From the NCBI RefSeq assembly GCF_014137975.1, contig NZ_JACGWZ010000003.1, forward strand, positions 461,501 to 525,500: a stretch of DNA of 64,000 nt. Direction: 5' to 3'. The notes under the pieces were generated by a model that worked only from the letters and a program-made list of their open reading frames with translations, was not told where the DNA came from and ran no database searches. This DNA is from Halosaccharopolyspora lacisalsi. Lineage in GTDB: Bacteria; Actinomycetota; Actinomycetes; Mycobacteriales; Pseudonocardiaceae. The translations under genes were made by a program, and so were the position numbers. Of the stretch, positions 52,301 through 60,457 are shown in pieces; within the stretch, counting starts at the first letter, position 1; each line of letters begins with the position of its first letter.

Positions 52301-53491
52301 GGTGTCCCCGGCCAGACGGCGCACCAGCCCGACCACCGCCTCCACCGAACGTTGTTCCTGGGCACGATTCCTGCTTGCGGTGTCCAAGGCGGCCACCATC
52401 GTGTCGTGGGCGTCGTCGACCAGCCGTTGCCGGTCGTACAGGCTCCCCGGATCGCTGTGCGCGCGCAGGGTACGCAGGCCGGAGTCGAGCTCGCTCTCCC
52501 GTTTTTCCGCTTCGGTGACGGCCTGCTCCGCTTCGGCGCGTTCCCGCTGCTTGTCGCTCAGGCGACAGCGCAGATCGTCCAGTTCCGCCCGCAGCTCGCG
52601 TACCCCGTCCTCGGCGGTGCGCATTGTCCGCGCGCGGTCGCGCAGCTCGGCGAGGGCGTAGTCGGAGTACGTGTCCAGGAACGTCTTCAGCGCGCCGTCG
52701 GCATCGGTCAGTCGGAGGATGTTGTCCCGGATGGACTCCAGGTCCTCGAAGGAGGAAGCCAGTCGCTCGATCAGCTCGGGGTCCGGGGGTGGCAGCGCCT
52801 CCGACAGGATCTGTTCGAGCTGGCCCTCCAGGATCTTCAGGCCGACCTCGGGATTGCGCAGAGTGCGCTGGAGGTGCAGCAGATCACCGTAGCGGGCGGC
52901 CGGTACGCCGTAGACCGTGGCGGCGATCCTGGCGCGGAAGGCCTGTTCGTCCAGGACGCAGTCGGCTCCGAGCGACTCGCGAAGCTGCGCGGGACCGAGC
53001 GGAACCTCACCCGCTCCGATCAGCTTCAGCCCGCCGTCGGTCCGGCGATCGGCGACCCGCTCGTCGGTGATGAACCGCCACGAGTCGCTGATCTGCTTGG
53101 AGTGCCCGGAGGCCTTGATCCCGACCCCGCACGTGAGGAACTCGTCGTCACCGTCGGCGTCGGTCCGGTGCAGTTCGATCCAGGCGTAGCCGATGCGGTT
53201 GGGTCCACCGGTGTACTCGTCGAGCATCAACCGGCGGAGGCTGACCGTGTCGAAACCCTTGGAGCCGATCTGGTGCAGGTCGCCGTCCAGGCACAGCGGT
53301 AGCAGCAGTTCCAGGGTGCGCGATTTACCGGCACCGTTGGCGCCCTGAAATACCGCCCTGCCCCCGTCGAGGGCGAAGGTCTGCTCGCCGTACTGCCAGA
53401 TGTTGACGATGCCGCCGCGATGCAGCTTCCACCTGGTGGTTCCGTGCCCCTCCGATCGCGGTAGGAGACCGTCGGATCCGCTCACCGTCAC
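49370..53491 (-). CDS. jetC: Wadjet SMC-like ATPase JetC (TIGR02680)
   Basis: A 1373-residue SMC/MukB-like ATPase. Walker A is FQGANGAGKSRTLELLLP (G50 to S57). Two long coiled-coil arms flank a hinge around residues 620-760. The ABC signature LSSGETRLVSYVTLF is near 1263 and Walker B LRLVLLDEAFERLDD near 1295. Length and order match TIGR02680. By analogy with studied Wadjet complexes, it extrudes DNA and senses small circles. Start GTG overlaps the jetB stop (GTGA). Confidence 0.93.
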   Translation of the reverse strand: MTVSGSDGLLPRSEGHGTTRWKLHRGGIVNIWQYGEQTFALDGGRAVFQGANGAGKSRTLELLLPLCLDGDLHQIGSKGFDTVSLRRLMLDEYTGGPNRIGYAWIELHRTDADGDDEFLTCGVGIKASGHSKQISDSWRFITDERVADRRTDGGLKLIGAGEVPLGPAQLRESLGADCVLDEQAFRARIAATVYGVPAARYGDLLHLQRTLRNPEVGLKILEGQLEQILSEALPPPDPELIERLASSFEDLESIRDNILRLTDADGALKTFLDTYSDYALAELRDRARTMRTAEDGVRELRAELDDLRCRLSDKQRERAEAEQAVTEAEKRESELDSGLRTLRAHSDPGSLYDRQRLVDDAHDTMVAALDTASRNRAQEQRSVEAVVGLVRRLAGDTEAAERAAQHAKRQLNTAGLDDSPTPRLPEVPTAHPTVAWERVRTAPESEPDTVERPVPPEVDVEGTTAAFHEALTLAEQAATAARERGAHTLTLHQQALDLDARLEGVAEVHQQIKQAKVAATDAVGRRNQARQELSEAARSWLEDFRSWAEGRPSTAPDEPVPDPPGSEQLIEDPSIARQVRDQVRRWAQPWLHRARQVATDIEQELAVLRSHGRGREEELSALRAGTERTPARAWWVTAERGDGHGTAFYRLVDFAPGLTEEDRAGLEAALESSGLLNAWVTADGVALAPGTQELLAAPDHRHGARGLDELLVPATEPGCPVSSERVAALLAAVPIDGSAGLSVAPDGSWRTGVLSGTWHKRTAEYVGAEAREAGRKRRIAELETELARLRSEVGEAERRYSAATEQASDLERYVESLPDDGDLLTAHARLSAATEIAAAAENEAARLTWEHEQAEQRLRAARSELVRAAGELGLSAETRVLESAHHAAFEARDSLDGLRDILEGRCLTTLSELHGTSLHHDVAVTDRAAAETRAERCCHDHAEKADALAELRSTVGGESQRTADRVAALEREHADLRARLPQLREAVTELRVTEGSLSTEEDGKRTRLAERESSAEAATEAFRQALRVPGLWSAVSTTAAPSDPSEVADLVLADSRPAVTAARVQDELHVLKRTLGGGYDISAAERHGLMTVTVTSERGPQPVAEAARDVTERLTEQRGYLDERHRSVFTGYLVRDLVERLREQIAVADDLCTRMNEVLDGAHSSQGVHVRLEWRPSAALDDDLRRTIDLVRAPFAERDDEQDALLRRVFTDLIETERDSASGGYAEILSRALDYRRWYDFTVRVRDTDPEGKPRVRRLRQLSSGETRLVSYVTLFAAASAFYDTIAHGQQGPLRLVLLDEAFERLDDPTVARMLGLLVDLDMDWVITWPSGWGVSPKIPRMHIYNVLRPRSGHGIACAHTTWDGRSMERAEH

Positions 53492-54720
53492 CCCTCCAGT
53501 TCATCGAACAGCGACCACTCCGGCGGGGGCGGCGGTGCGTGGTCCTTGCCGGTGCTCGGGTTCGCGTCGGGACGCGGAACCCAGCGGTGGGCGGCCGGGC
53601 TGATCAGCCACGGGGCCTCCACCCCGTCATCCTGCCTGTTCACCATGCCGAGCCGGTGCAGCAGGGTCACCACCGAACGGGTCGGTTCCCCGGGTTCCTC
53701 GGTGGCCTGGCGCGACCACGCCGCGGGATAGGACTCGACCAGCTCACCGCACACGTCGTCGATGTCCTGCCAGCTCACGGCATGGCTGCCCGTCTCGGTC
53801 CTGCGACCGCGCTCCAGCAGCAGCGGCAGCGCCAGCAGTGCGATCCGGGCGACACTGCCAGGTCCGGGAAACACCACGTCGGTGAGGTAGTCGGTGGGAT
53901 CTGTGACCGCCATCCCCTCCGAGCGGGTCTCGCCGACCAGACCGAAGTAGCGCTCCAGCACCCTCGACTCGGCGGCGTGACGACCGCGCAACCAGGTGGC
54001 TTGTTCGGCGGGCAGGTCGGCGTAGTGCACCACCGGATCCTCGACGAGCCTGCGGCGGACGGCGTGTTCGGTACCGAGCGACCCCGTGTCGGGGTGGTGG
54101 GCGGTGGCAGCCCGCCTGATCAGGTCCTCGGCATCGCCGGCCTCGGCTACGGGACCGGTCACGAGGTGGCCGAGCAGGTCGATGTCGACGGTGAGCAGCG
54201 CCTCCGTTCCGGGGTCGCCCGCCGAGGGTGCCACCGAGCCCTCGGTCTCGTCGAGCACTCCCAGGGCGACGAGCTGCCGAAGCGCCGCACTCAGCGCCCG
54301 GCGATCGGCTTGGTCGTCGCTGATCGAGATTCCCGCCTCCACGGCGGCGGTGCGGACATCACCGACCAGCCGGGACAGCAACACCTGCCGCCCGGCTCCG
54401 GTGAGTGCGGCCAGGGTCAGCGCGAAGTAGGCGTAGCCGCGCGGGGAGAGCGAGATCCCGCGTGTGGTGTCGGCGACGGGTCCGGGCTTGTAGAGCCGGG
54501 CGAAACCGCGCTGAATCACCACCCGGTAACCGAGCAGGACACCGAACAGCTCCCGCAGGACCTCACGATGCCGGTACACCAGCGGCAGCAGCTCCCCGTC
54601 CGGGCTGTCCGGCCGCAGCAGCGGGCGGCGCAGCAGCACCCGGGCGCACCGGACCACGTTCGCCGTCTCGATGTCCCCGAGGGCGTCGAAACCGGGGACG
54701 AGTGAGCCGTTTCCACTCAT
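53488..54720 (-). CDS. jetB: Wadjet accessory subunit JetB (TIGR02678/DUF2398)
   Basis: A 410-residue TIGR02678-family protein. Conserved blocks include LLRRPLLRPDSPDGELLPLV, RHREVLRELFGVLLGYRVVI, and winged-helix-like segments around DVRTAAVEAGISISDDQADR. In Wadjet complexes the JetB subunit is a KITE-like dimer that binds the kleisin and SMC heads. The ATG overlaps the jetA stop (ATGA). The N-terminal HTH-like region and lack of catalytic motifs fit a structural role. Confidence 0.88.
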   Translation of the reverse strand: MSGNGSLVPGFDALGDIETANVVRCARVLLRRPLLRPDSPDGELLPLVYRHREVLRELFGVLLGYRVVIQRGFARLYKPGPVADTTRGISLSPRGYAYFALTLAALTGAGRQVLLSRLVGDVRTAAVEAGISISDDQADRRALSAALRQLVALGVLDETEGSVAPSAGDPGTEALLTVDIDLLGHLVTGPVAEAGDAEDLIRRAATAHHPDTGSLGTEHAVRRRLVEDPVVHYADLPAEQATWLRGRHAAESRVLERYFGLVGETRSEGMAVTDPTDYLTDVVFPGPGSVARIALLALPLLLERGRRTETGSHAVSWQDIDDVCGELVESYPAAWSRQATEEPGEPTRSVVTLLHRLGMVNRQDDGVEAPWLISPAAHRWVPRPDANPSTGKDHAPPPPPEWSLFDELEG

Positions 54721-56246
54721 GGGTTCCCTCCGTCCAGGGCGAGCTGCGCGGCCGTGTCCTCGCCGTGGACCACGAGCACGGTGTCGGCCAGGGTCAGCGT
54801 TCCCGAGGAACCGCCGATCCGAGTGTGCTGCCCGGGTTCGCGCCGGACGGTGAGCCGGATCCGGTGCACCGGATCGACCACCGACCCCCGCTCCTCCTCC
54901 CGCTCACGCTGATCCATCGCCAGGGTCAGCAGCTCGCACAGCATCCCGAGCGCCTCGGCCGACAACCGGGTCTCGCTCAGCCGTGACCCCGCCGTCGTCA
55001 GCTCGGCCGCGGCGTCCCGGCGCCGCCGCTCCTGCTCGCGAGCATCGGTCAGCAACATCTCCTCGGTCAGGGGATCGTGCGGTACGCGCGAGGCACGCCC
55101 CCGCGCTCCGCGGTCCCCGCGACTACGCACGTTGATCGGGATGTCGAGCACCGGCCCGTCGCGCCAGGCGACCTCGTGGTTGTCGCTGTCGTGATCCGGC
55201 GCGGGCAGCAGGTGCCGGGCCGAGTACAGCCCGAACGCCGCCGCGTGCAGCCGGTGGGCGCTCTCGTCGTCGGCCTGGTCGAACCAGCGCGCCAGCTTGA
55301 GCAGTTCCCCGCGGTGGCCGGGTACCAGACCGCTGTCCGAGGTGGCCCGCTTCACGCTGGCCAGGAGGGAGCCGATGGCGTGGGCCGTGGCCTCGCGCAG
55401 CGCGCTGACCTGGCTCGGGCGTCCCGGGGAGTCCACGAACCACTCGGTGAGCTCCCGCCAGTCCGCTTCGCTGCGGCCCCGCGCGCGCTCGACCTCGGTG
55501 CCGAGCTGCTCGGCGGGTCCCAGCATCCGGAGCAGTTGCTCGCGTCGACCGGCCAGTTCCGTGAGCGAATCCGCGATCGTGGGCGTGTGGCGCAGGACGT
55601 CCTCGATGACCAGCTGGATGTACTCGACCAGCAGGTCCCGCAGACCGGAGATCTCCTCCGGGGCCGGCTGGTGGCGGGTGACGACCTGGCCCAGGTGAGC
55701 GTAGAAGTCGCGGACCGTGGCGGCGAGTTCGGCGTGCTGGAGGAAGACCGTGGTGACGCGCTCGGCCAGCCGCTCCCCGGAGGTCGGTTCCTCGTCGAGG
55801 ATCGTGGTGATCTCGGAGAGTCCGCGCTCGATCGCCGGAAGCAGTTCCCGCGAGATCTCCCTGGCGCCCTCCGGAACCCGGAGCAGCGTGTCCACCTCGC
55901 GCTGTACCCGGATGGCGAGCTTGCTGACCTGGTAGCGCACGCTCCCGTGCTGGAACTCCGCGATGCTGGCCGCGGACGTCTCCCGCCTGCCGACCACGAG
56001 ATTGCCCCACCGCACGAGCTGCTTGAGCCGGTCGAGAACGGTGTCGATCTCGGATTCACCCGGCTCGACGCGCCCCTCCCGCTCCGCTGTGGCCAGCGTC
56101 GCCGCGACCTCGCTCACCGAAAGCTCCGCCAACAGCGTCGACGTGAACAAGCGCATGATCACCAGGTAGGTCCGGTGTTCGGGTGCCTGGAGGTACGTGT
56201 ACAGGTGCAGCCGCTGTTCGTCGGCGCCGCGATCGGGGACGGTCAC
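54717..56246 (-). CDS. jetA: Wadjet kleisin-like subunit JetA (TIGR02677/DUF2397)
   Basis: A 509-residue TIGR02677-family protein, first gene of the operon. Helical N-terminus (LHLYTYLQAPEHRTYLVIMR), a region with LKQLVRWGNLVVGRRETSAA and FQHGSVRYQVSKLAIRVQRE, and a central DDESAHRLHAAAFGLYSARH are family landmarks. JetA acts as kleisin bridging the JetC heads. TATCGT (minus strand, 56255-56260) lies 8 nt before the GTG and no ribosome site is seen, suggesting a leaderless operon start. Divergent from cobD. Confidence 0.88.
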   Translation of the reverse strand: MTVPDRGADEQRLHLYTYLQAPEHRTYLVIMRLFTSTLLAELSVSEVAATLATAEREGRVEPGESEIDTVLDRLKQLVRWGNLVVGRRETSAASIAEFQHGSVRYQVSKLAIRVQREVDTLLRVPEGAREISRELLPAIERGLSEITTILDEEPTSGERLAERVTTVFLQHAELAATVRDFYAHLGQVVTRHQPAPEEISGLRDLLVEYIQLVIEDVLRHTPTIADSLTELAGRREQLLRMLGPAEQLGTEVERARGRSEADWRELTEWFVDSPGRPSQVSALREATAHAIGSLLASVKRATSDSGLVPGHRGELLKLARWFDQADDESAHRLHAAAFGLYSARHLLPAPDHDSDNHEVAWRDGPVLDIPINVRSRGDRGARGRASRVPHDPLTEEMLLTDAREQERRRRDAAAELTTAGSRLSETRLSAEALGMLCELLTLAMDQREREEERGSVVDPVHRIRLTVRREPGQHTRIGGSSGTLTLADTVLVVHGEDTAAQLALDGGNP

Positions 56247-56370
56247 GGTGGGCCACGATAACTCGCCGGGTCGCCACGCCCGGTCACATGTCGGGTGGCG
56301 ACCGGATGAGCCGCCGGTCCCGGTAACGTTGCGTGCCGAAAGGTGCGACTGTCGTTCGGGGAGGTCACGG

Positions 56371-57318
56371 GTGAGTGCGGGGCGAGCTGTGGGGCTGCTA
56401 CTCGGCGTGGCTGCCGATGCGGTGATCGGGGACCCTCGACGTGGTCACCCCGTCGCCGCCTTCGGCAAGGCCGCGCACACCGCGGAGCGGCTGCTGTACC
56501 GGGACAGCCGCCCCGCGGGGATGGTGCACACCGGGTTGCTCGTCGCGGGTACGGCGTCGCTGGGATTGGTCGCCGAGCGGCTGTCCCGGCGTGGTCCGGT
56601 CTCGCACGCGATCGTGACGGGCACGGTCACCTGGGTGGTACTGGGCGGTGCCTCGCTGGCCCGGGAGGGCACGGCGATGGCAGGTTGTCTGGACGCGGGT
56701 GAACTGGAGCCCGCGCGCCGCCGCCTGTGCAACTTGTGCGGCAGGGACACGACGAACCTGGGCTTGCAGGGGCTGGCACGTGCCAGCGTCGAGTCGGTGG
56801 CCGAGAACACCTCGGACGCGGTGGTGGCTCCGCTGGTGTGGGCGGCGGTGGCTGGGGTGCCGGGACTGGTCACGTACCGCGCCGTGAACACCCTCGACGC
56901 GATGGTCGGCAACCGTGGTCCCCGTTACCGCGACTTCGGCTGGTCCGCCGCCCGGCTCGACGACGTGGCCAACTTCGTCCCCTCCCGGATCGCCGCCGTG
57001 CTCACGTCCCTGTGCGCGCCCGTGGTGGGCGGATCGGCCGGTAGTGCCTGGCGAACCTGGCGACGGGACGCCGCGGCGCACCCGAGCCCCAACGCCGGCC
57101 AGATCGAGGCGGCCTTCGCCGGAGCACTTCAGATCCGGTTGGGAGGGCGGACGGACTACGGTCACGCCGTCGAGCAACGCCCCGTGCTGGGTGAGGGGCG
57201 CACGGCCGATGCCGGCGACGTCACCCGCAGCGTGGAGCTGTCCCGGGTGATCGGAGCGGTCAGCGGGGTGCTGGCTGCCACCGGAGCCGCGTTCTTCGGG
57301 GGGCGCCGCAAGCGCTGA
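56371..57318 (+). CDS. cobD: Cobalamin biosynthesis protein CobD/CbiB
   Basis: A 315-residue membrane protein that attaches aminopropanol (or its phosphate) to adenosylcobyric acid, giving cobinamide. Signatures are GLLLGVAADAVIGDPRRGHP near the N-terminus, ARASVESVAENTSDAVVAPL, and YRAVNTLDAMVGNRGPRYRD followed by FGWSAARLDDVANFVPSR. About four hydrophobic helices are present. GTG 56371 has GGGGAGG upstream, and TAACGT at 56324-56329 is a plausible -10. No cobalamin riboswitch was found before it. Works with CobC encoded 3 kb away. Confidence 0.93.
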   Translation: MSAGRAVGLLLGVAADAVIGDPRRGHPVAAFGKAAHTAERLLYRDSRPAGMVHTGLLVAGTASLGLVAERLSRRGPVSHAIVTGTVTWVVLGGASLAREGTAMAGCLDAGELEPARRRLCNLCGRDTTNLGLQGLARASVESVAENTSDAVVAPLVWAAVAGVPGLVTYRAVNTLDAMVGNRGPRYRDFGWSAARLDDVANFVPSRIAAVLTSLCAPVVGGSAGSAWRTWRRDAAAHPSPNAGQIEAAFAGALQIRLGGRTDYGHAVEQRPVLGEGRTADAGDVTRSVELSRVIGAVSGVLAATGAAFFGGRRKR

Positions 57319-57328
57319 TCCGGCGCTC

Positions 57329-58210
57329 TCAGCCGTCGCGGGAGATCCCTTCCCGTTCCTGTCGCTCGTCCTCGGCGATGGCTTCGGCCACCGATACCCT
57401 GCGACGCGAGCGCCGCTCGGGTGTGGTACGGCTCGGAGTCGAACCGTTCGGGGAGCCGGAGGATCCCGGGGAACCGGAGGAGCCGGGGGGCCGGACCTCG
57501 GTGTAGACGAAGTAGCCGAGCGCCAACGGTGCCATGGTTCCGAACGCGATCCACTGCAGCGCGTAGGAGAAGTACGGACCGGACTCCAGTCGTGGCAGCG
57601 GAAGCGCCGAGGTCACACCGGGCTGCCCCTCGACCAGCGCGAAGTAGCCGGGGCTCAGTCGCATGCCGGCACCCTCGCCGACCGTGCGCGAGTTGACGGC
57701 GTAGGTCCAGCGATGCCCGTCGTGCCGGAAGGTGGGCCGCTGTTCGGAGTCGATCTCGTTCGTGCGGATTCGCGCGCGGACCGTGACGTGGCCGGTGGGG
57801 GGAGCGGGGTAGTCCGGCGCGCGGGTGCCCTGCACCGGCCGGACGTAGCCGCGGTCGACCAGCACGGTCCGGCCGTCGTCGAGGCGGAACGGGGTCAGCA
57901 CCTCGAACGCGGGCTCTCCCAGAACCGTGCGTTGCCACGCCAGGGTCTCGCCCGTGGGCAGGTAGTGCCCGCTGAAAGTGACCTTCATCCACTCGGTGGC
58001 GACGGTGGGTTCGCTGCCCGGGGGGAGCACCTGCCGCATCGGTCGCGCCGAGGCGTGCATCGACTCGCGAATGGCATCGTTGCGTGCCTGCGTCTCGGCG
58101 TTGCGGCTGAACTGCCACGGCGCCAACACCGTGAAACACACCGCCGAGAACACACCGACCAGCAGAATCAGGGCGATCCAACCGGGTCGCAGCAGGAACT
58201 TCAAGCGCAC
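57329..58210 (-). CDS. SURF1 family cytochrome oxidase assembly protein
   Basis: A 293-residue SURF1 protein, an assembly factor for cytochrome c oxidase. It has the two-membrane-helix layout: WIALILLVGVFSAVCFTVLA at the N-terminus and QWIAFGTMAPLALGYFVYTE near 225, with the extracytoplasmic domain between. Family blocks are WQFSRNAETQARNDAI, TEWMKVTFSGHYLPTGE, and VLVDRGYVRPVQG. The C-terminal 65 residues (GSSGSPGSSGSPNGSTPSRT and RRSRRR) are a low-complexity cytoplasmic tail. Convergent with cobD 10 bp away. Confidence 0.92.
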   Translation of the reverse strand: MRLKFLLRPGWIALILLVGVFSAVCFTVLAPWQFSRNAETQARNDAIRESMHASARPMRQVLPPGSEPTVATEWMKVTFSGHYLPTGETLAWQRTVLGEPAFEVLTPFRLDDGRTVLVDRGYVRPVQGTRAPDYPAPPTGHVTVRARIRTNEIDSEQRPTFRHDGHRWTYAVNSRTVGEGAGMRLSPGYFALVEGQPGVTSALPLPRLESGPYFSYALQWIAFGTMAPLALGYFVYTEVRPPGSSGSPGSSGSPNGSTPSRTTPERRSRRRVSVAEAIAEDERQEREGISRDG

Positions 58211-58418
58211 CCTTCCACCGTAGGCCGAGTACCCGTCCCCGCACCGCCGGGGTTGTTTAACTGTTCGTGGTTGTGTGCTTGTGTGGGTCGAACCGTGTTA
58301 GTGCGTGCGCTGTCTCGGTGGGTGTTCGCGGCGCCGGGTGCGGGGCGCGGTGGGGTTGTTGTCGACGAAGGAGTTGCGGTAGCAGCGTTGTCACGCTGAT
58401 TCCGGGGATGTCCGCTGC

Positions 58419-58975
58419 GTGGGGCGCGGTTCGCCTACGACTGGGGGCTTGGCTCGGGTGATGGTCGTGATGGATCAGCGCGTCGCGGGACGCACTTACG
58501 GGGTGGTGCGTATCCGCGAGTCGCCCCGCGAACTGGCGCGGCACGGGCAGCGCGGTACGGCTCGGGTCCGGTCGGCGACGGTGTCGTTTCGCCGTGGCGG
58601 TGGCGGGTGTCGTTGTCCGTCGAGATCGAGCGTTCCGAATCCACATCCGCCGACCGTGGCGGCGCGGTCGGTGTCGATCTCGGGGTGACGTCGCTGGTGG
58701 TGCTGTCGACCGGGGAGGTCATCGTCCACCCCGTCACCTGCGATCACTGCGGCTGCCGCGCTGATCCCGACCTCAACGCGGCCCGCGACCTCGCGGGCCT
58801 CGCGGAGTCCACGGCGAGTTGCGTCGGGACGGAAAACGAGCCCGCCGGAAACCCCCGTGAGACCAGCCCCGCTGGTACCGGGTACCGCCACGGGAAGACC
58901 CCACCCACCACCGGGTCGGGGTCAACGCCGCGCAGCAGTACGACGGCTCAGGAAGCGCACGTTTCCACGCACTTT
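58419..58975 (+). pseudogene. Decayed TnpB with internal deletion (second IS remnant)
   Basis: Fragments of a different TnpB lie in two frames. One holds GVVRIRESPRELARHGQRGT then ARVRSATVSFRRGG. The next, after a one-base shift near 58600, is SLSVEIERSESTSADRGGAV then GVDLGVTSLVVLSTGEVI, with RuvC-I Asp. It jumps directly to the zinc-finger/RuvC-III end, TCDHCGCRADPDLNAARDLA, so about 200 residues with the second RuvC residue are missing. The Pro/Gly/Arg tail and likely element end follow. The left end is not clear; 58250-58418 is probably also IS-derived. Inactive. Confidence 0.65.
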
Positions 58976-58984
58976 CTGAACGGT

Positions 58985-59872
58985 CTACCCGAGGGCCGAG
59001 CGTGCCACGGTGACGGCCCTGGTCGCGTAACCGCGTCCGAACAACACGGCGTGCACCAGCAGCGGGAAGAGCTGGTGCAGGCCCACGCGGTCCCGCCAGC
59101 CCGGTGCCAGCGGGGCCACCTCCTCGTAGGCGCCCAGCACACGTTCCAGGTGCGGACAGCCGAACAGCTGCAGCATCGCCAGGTCGGTTTCCCGGTGCCC
59201 GCCGTGGGCGGCCGGATCGATCAGCCACGCCCGCGTTCCGGTGCCGTCGTCACCCCAGTGCACATTGCCGGTCCACAGGTCACCGTGCAGGCGGGCGGCC
59301 GGTTCGGCCGGCCCGGCCAGGTCGTCGATTCGCGCGCACACCTGCCCGATCACGGCGCTCTCGGCGGTGTCCATCACCCCCGAGTCCACGGCACGTCGCA
59401 GGTAGGGCTCGATGCGATGGGCGGCGTAGAAGGAGGGCCACTCCGCGACGGGTTCGTTGCGCATCGGCGCGAGTCCGATCCAGGCGTCGGTGGGTCCGCC
59501 CGGAGGCGGAGCACCGTGCGCGGGGGCGCCGGCCGCGTGCAACCGCGCCAGGCCGCGTCCGAGGTCCTCGGCGGCTTCCGGGGTGGGGGACGCGGACTCG
59601 ACGTGCTCGGTGACCAGCCAGTGCTCGTCGTGACCGTGGACGGCGGGGACCGGCACGCTCGCCGGTTCGGCCAGCCAGTCCAGCGAGGCGGCTTCGGCCC
59701 GGAGCGCGCCCGGCATGTCGGCGGGAGCGGTCTTGGCGAACACCGTGGTGCCGTCATCGAACCGCACCTCGAACGCCTGCGCCGCGTCGCCCCCACCGAG
59801 CGGCCGGGCCCCGCTCGGTGTCCGGCCGGTGTGCTCGGCGACGGCGGAGAGTGCTTCGCTCGCCACGCTCAT
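58985..59872 (-). CDS. Fructosamine kinase family protein
   Basis: A 295-residue kinase-fold protein of the fructosamine/ketosamine-3-kinase family, which phosphorylates sugars attached to protein amines so that they fall off. Landmarks are SGARPLGGGDAAQAFEVRF, VFAKTA (ATP-binding Lys), LARLHAAGAPAHG, the catalytic loop LHGDLWTGNVHW with Asp, and AWLIDPAAHGGHRETDLAML with the metal-binding Asp. The ATG follows AGGTGA. It starts 8 bp after the phosphatase gene on the same strand, so both form one unit. Confidence 0.9.
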   Translation of the reverse strand: MSVASEALSAVAEHTGRTPSGARPLGGGDAAQAFEVRFDDGTTVFAKTAPADMPGALRAEAASLDWLAEPASVPVPAVHGHDEHWLVTEHVESASPTPEAAEDLGRGLARLHAAGAPAHGAPPPGGPTDAWIGLAPMRNEPVAEWPSFYAAHRIEPYLRRAVDSGVMDTAESAVIGQVCARIDDLAGPAEPAARLHGDLWTGNVHWGDDGTGTRAWLIDPAAHGGHRETDLAMLQLFGCPHLERVLGAYEEVAPLAPGWRDRVGLHQLFPLLVHAVLFGRGYATRAVTVARSALG

Positions 59873-59880
59873 GGGGTCAC

Positions 59881-60357
59881 CTACGCCGTCCTGTCCTCGG
59901 GGAGATGTTCGCGCACCCATTCCAGCACGCCCGGCACGGCGGCCTCGATCATGCCCAGCACGTCCTCGAAACCACGCGGTCCGCCGAAGTAGGGATCGGG
60001 AATCTCGGCCCAGACGTCCGAGGCGGGGTCGAAGGACCGCAGCAGGCGCGCCTTGTCGGCGTCGACGGCGCTGTCCCGTGCGACCCGCAGGTGACCGGCG
60101 TCCATGGCCAGCAGCAGGTCGGCCTCCAGCTGCTCCTCGCTGAGCTGCCCGGCCGTGTGTTCGGTGGGGTAGCCGTGTTCGGCGAGCGTCTTGCGGGCGC
60201 GCTCGTCGGCGTCCTGCCCGACGTGCCACGGTCCCGTTCCAGCGCTGGTCACCGTGACACGTTGGTCGAGTCCGGCACGGCGCAGGTGTTCGCCGAAGAC
60301 CAGCGCGGCCATGGGGGACCGGCAGATGTTGCCGGTACAGAGGAAAACCACATGCAC
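59881..60357 (-). CDS. Low-molecular-weight protein-tyrosine phosphatase
   Basis: A 158-residue LMW-PTP. The P-loop C7-x5-R13-S is in VFLCTGNICRSPMAALVF and the general-acid Asp in AEIPDPYFGGPRGFEDVL. GTG 60357 puts the P-loop at the usual distance from the N-terminus. It equals the position of M. tuberculosis PtpA (Rv2234) near cobD and cobC. TACCCT upstream without a ribosome site again suggests leaderless initiation. Divergent from cobC. Confidence 0.93.
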   Translation of the reverse strand: MHVVFLCTGNICRSPMAALVFGEHLRRAGLDQRVTVTSAGTGPWHVGQDADERARKTLAEHGYPTEHTAGQLSEEQLEADLLLAMDAGHLRVARDSAVDADKARLLRSFDPASDVWAEIPDPYFGGPRGFEDVLGMIEAAVPGVLEWVREHLPEDRTA

Positions 60358-60444
60358 GGTTGCCGAGGGTAGTAGGGGCACACCCGAGAGCGCTCGAGCG
60401 CCCAGGGGTCTCCGCCGCTTCGACGGCACCGAGCGACCGGTGTT

Positions 60445-60450
60445 TAGACT
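60445..60450 (+). promoter_or_regulatory. -10 element of leaderless cobC promoter
   Basis: TAGACT lies 7 nt before the cobC ATG, the same hexamer and spacing as at dnaG. No ribosome site is present between them. Confidence 0.5.
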
Positions 60451-60457
60451 GCTGGGG

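Noticed and set aside
49373-53302. 1309-codon plus-strand open frame opposite jetC
   Set aside because: Antisense shadow: composition is low-complexity Arg/Gly/Pro-rich with no motifs, while the minus strand encodes a complete SMC-like ATPase.
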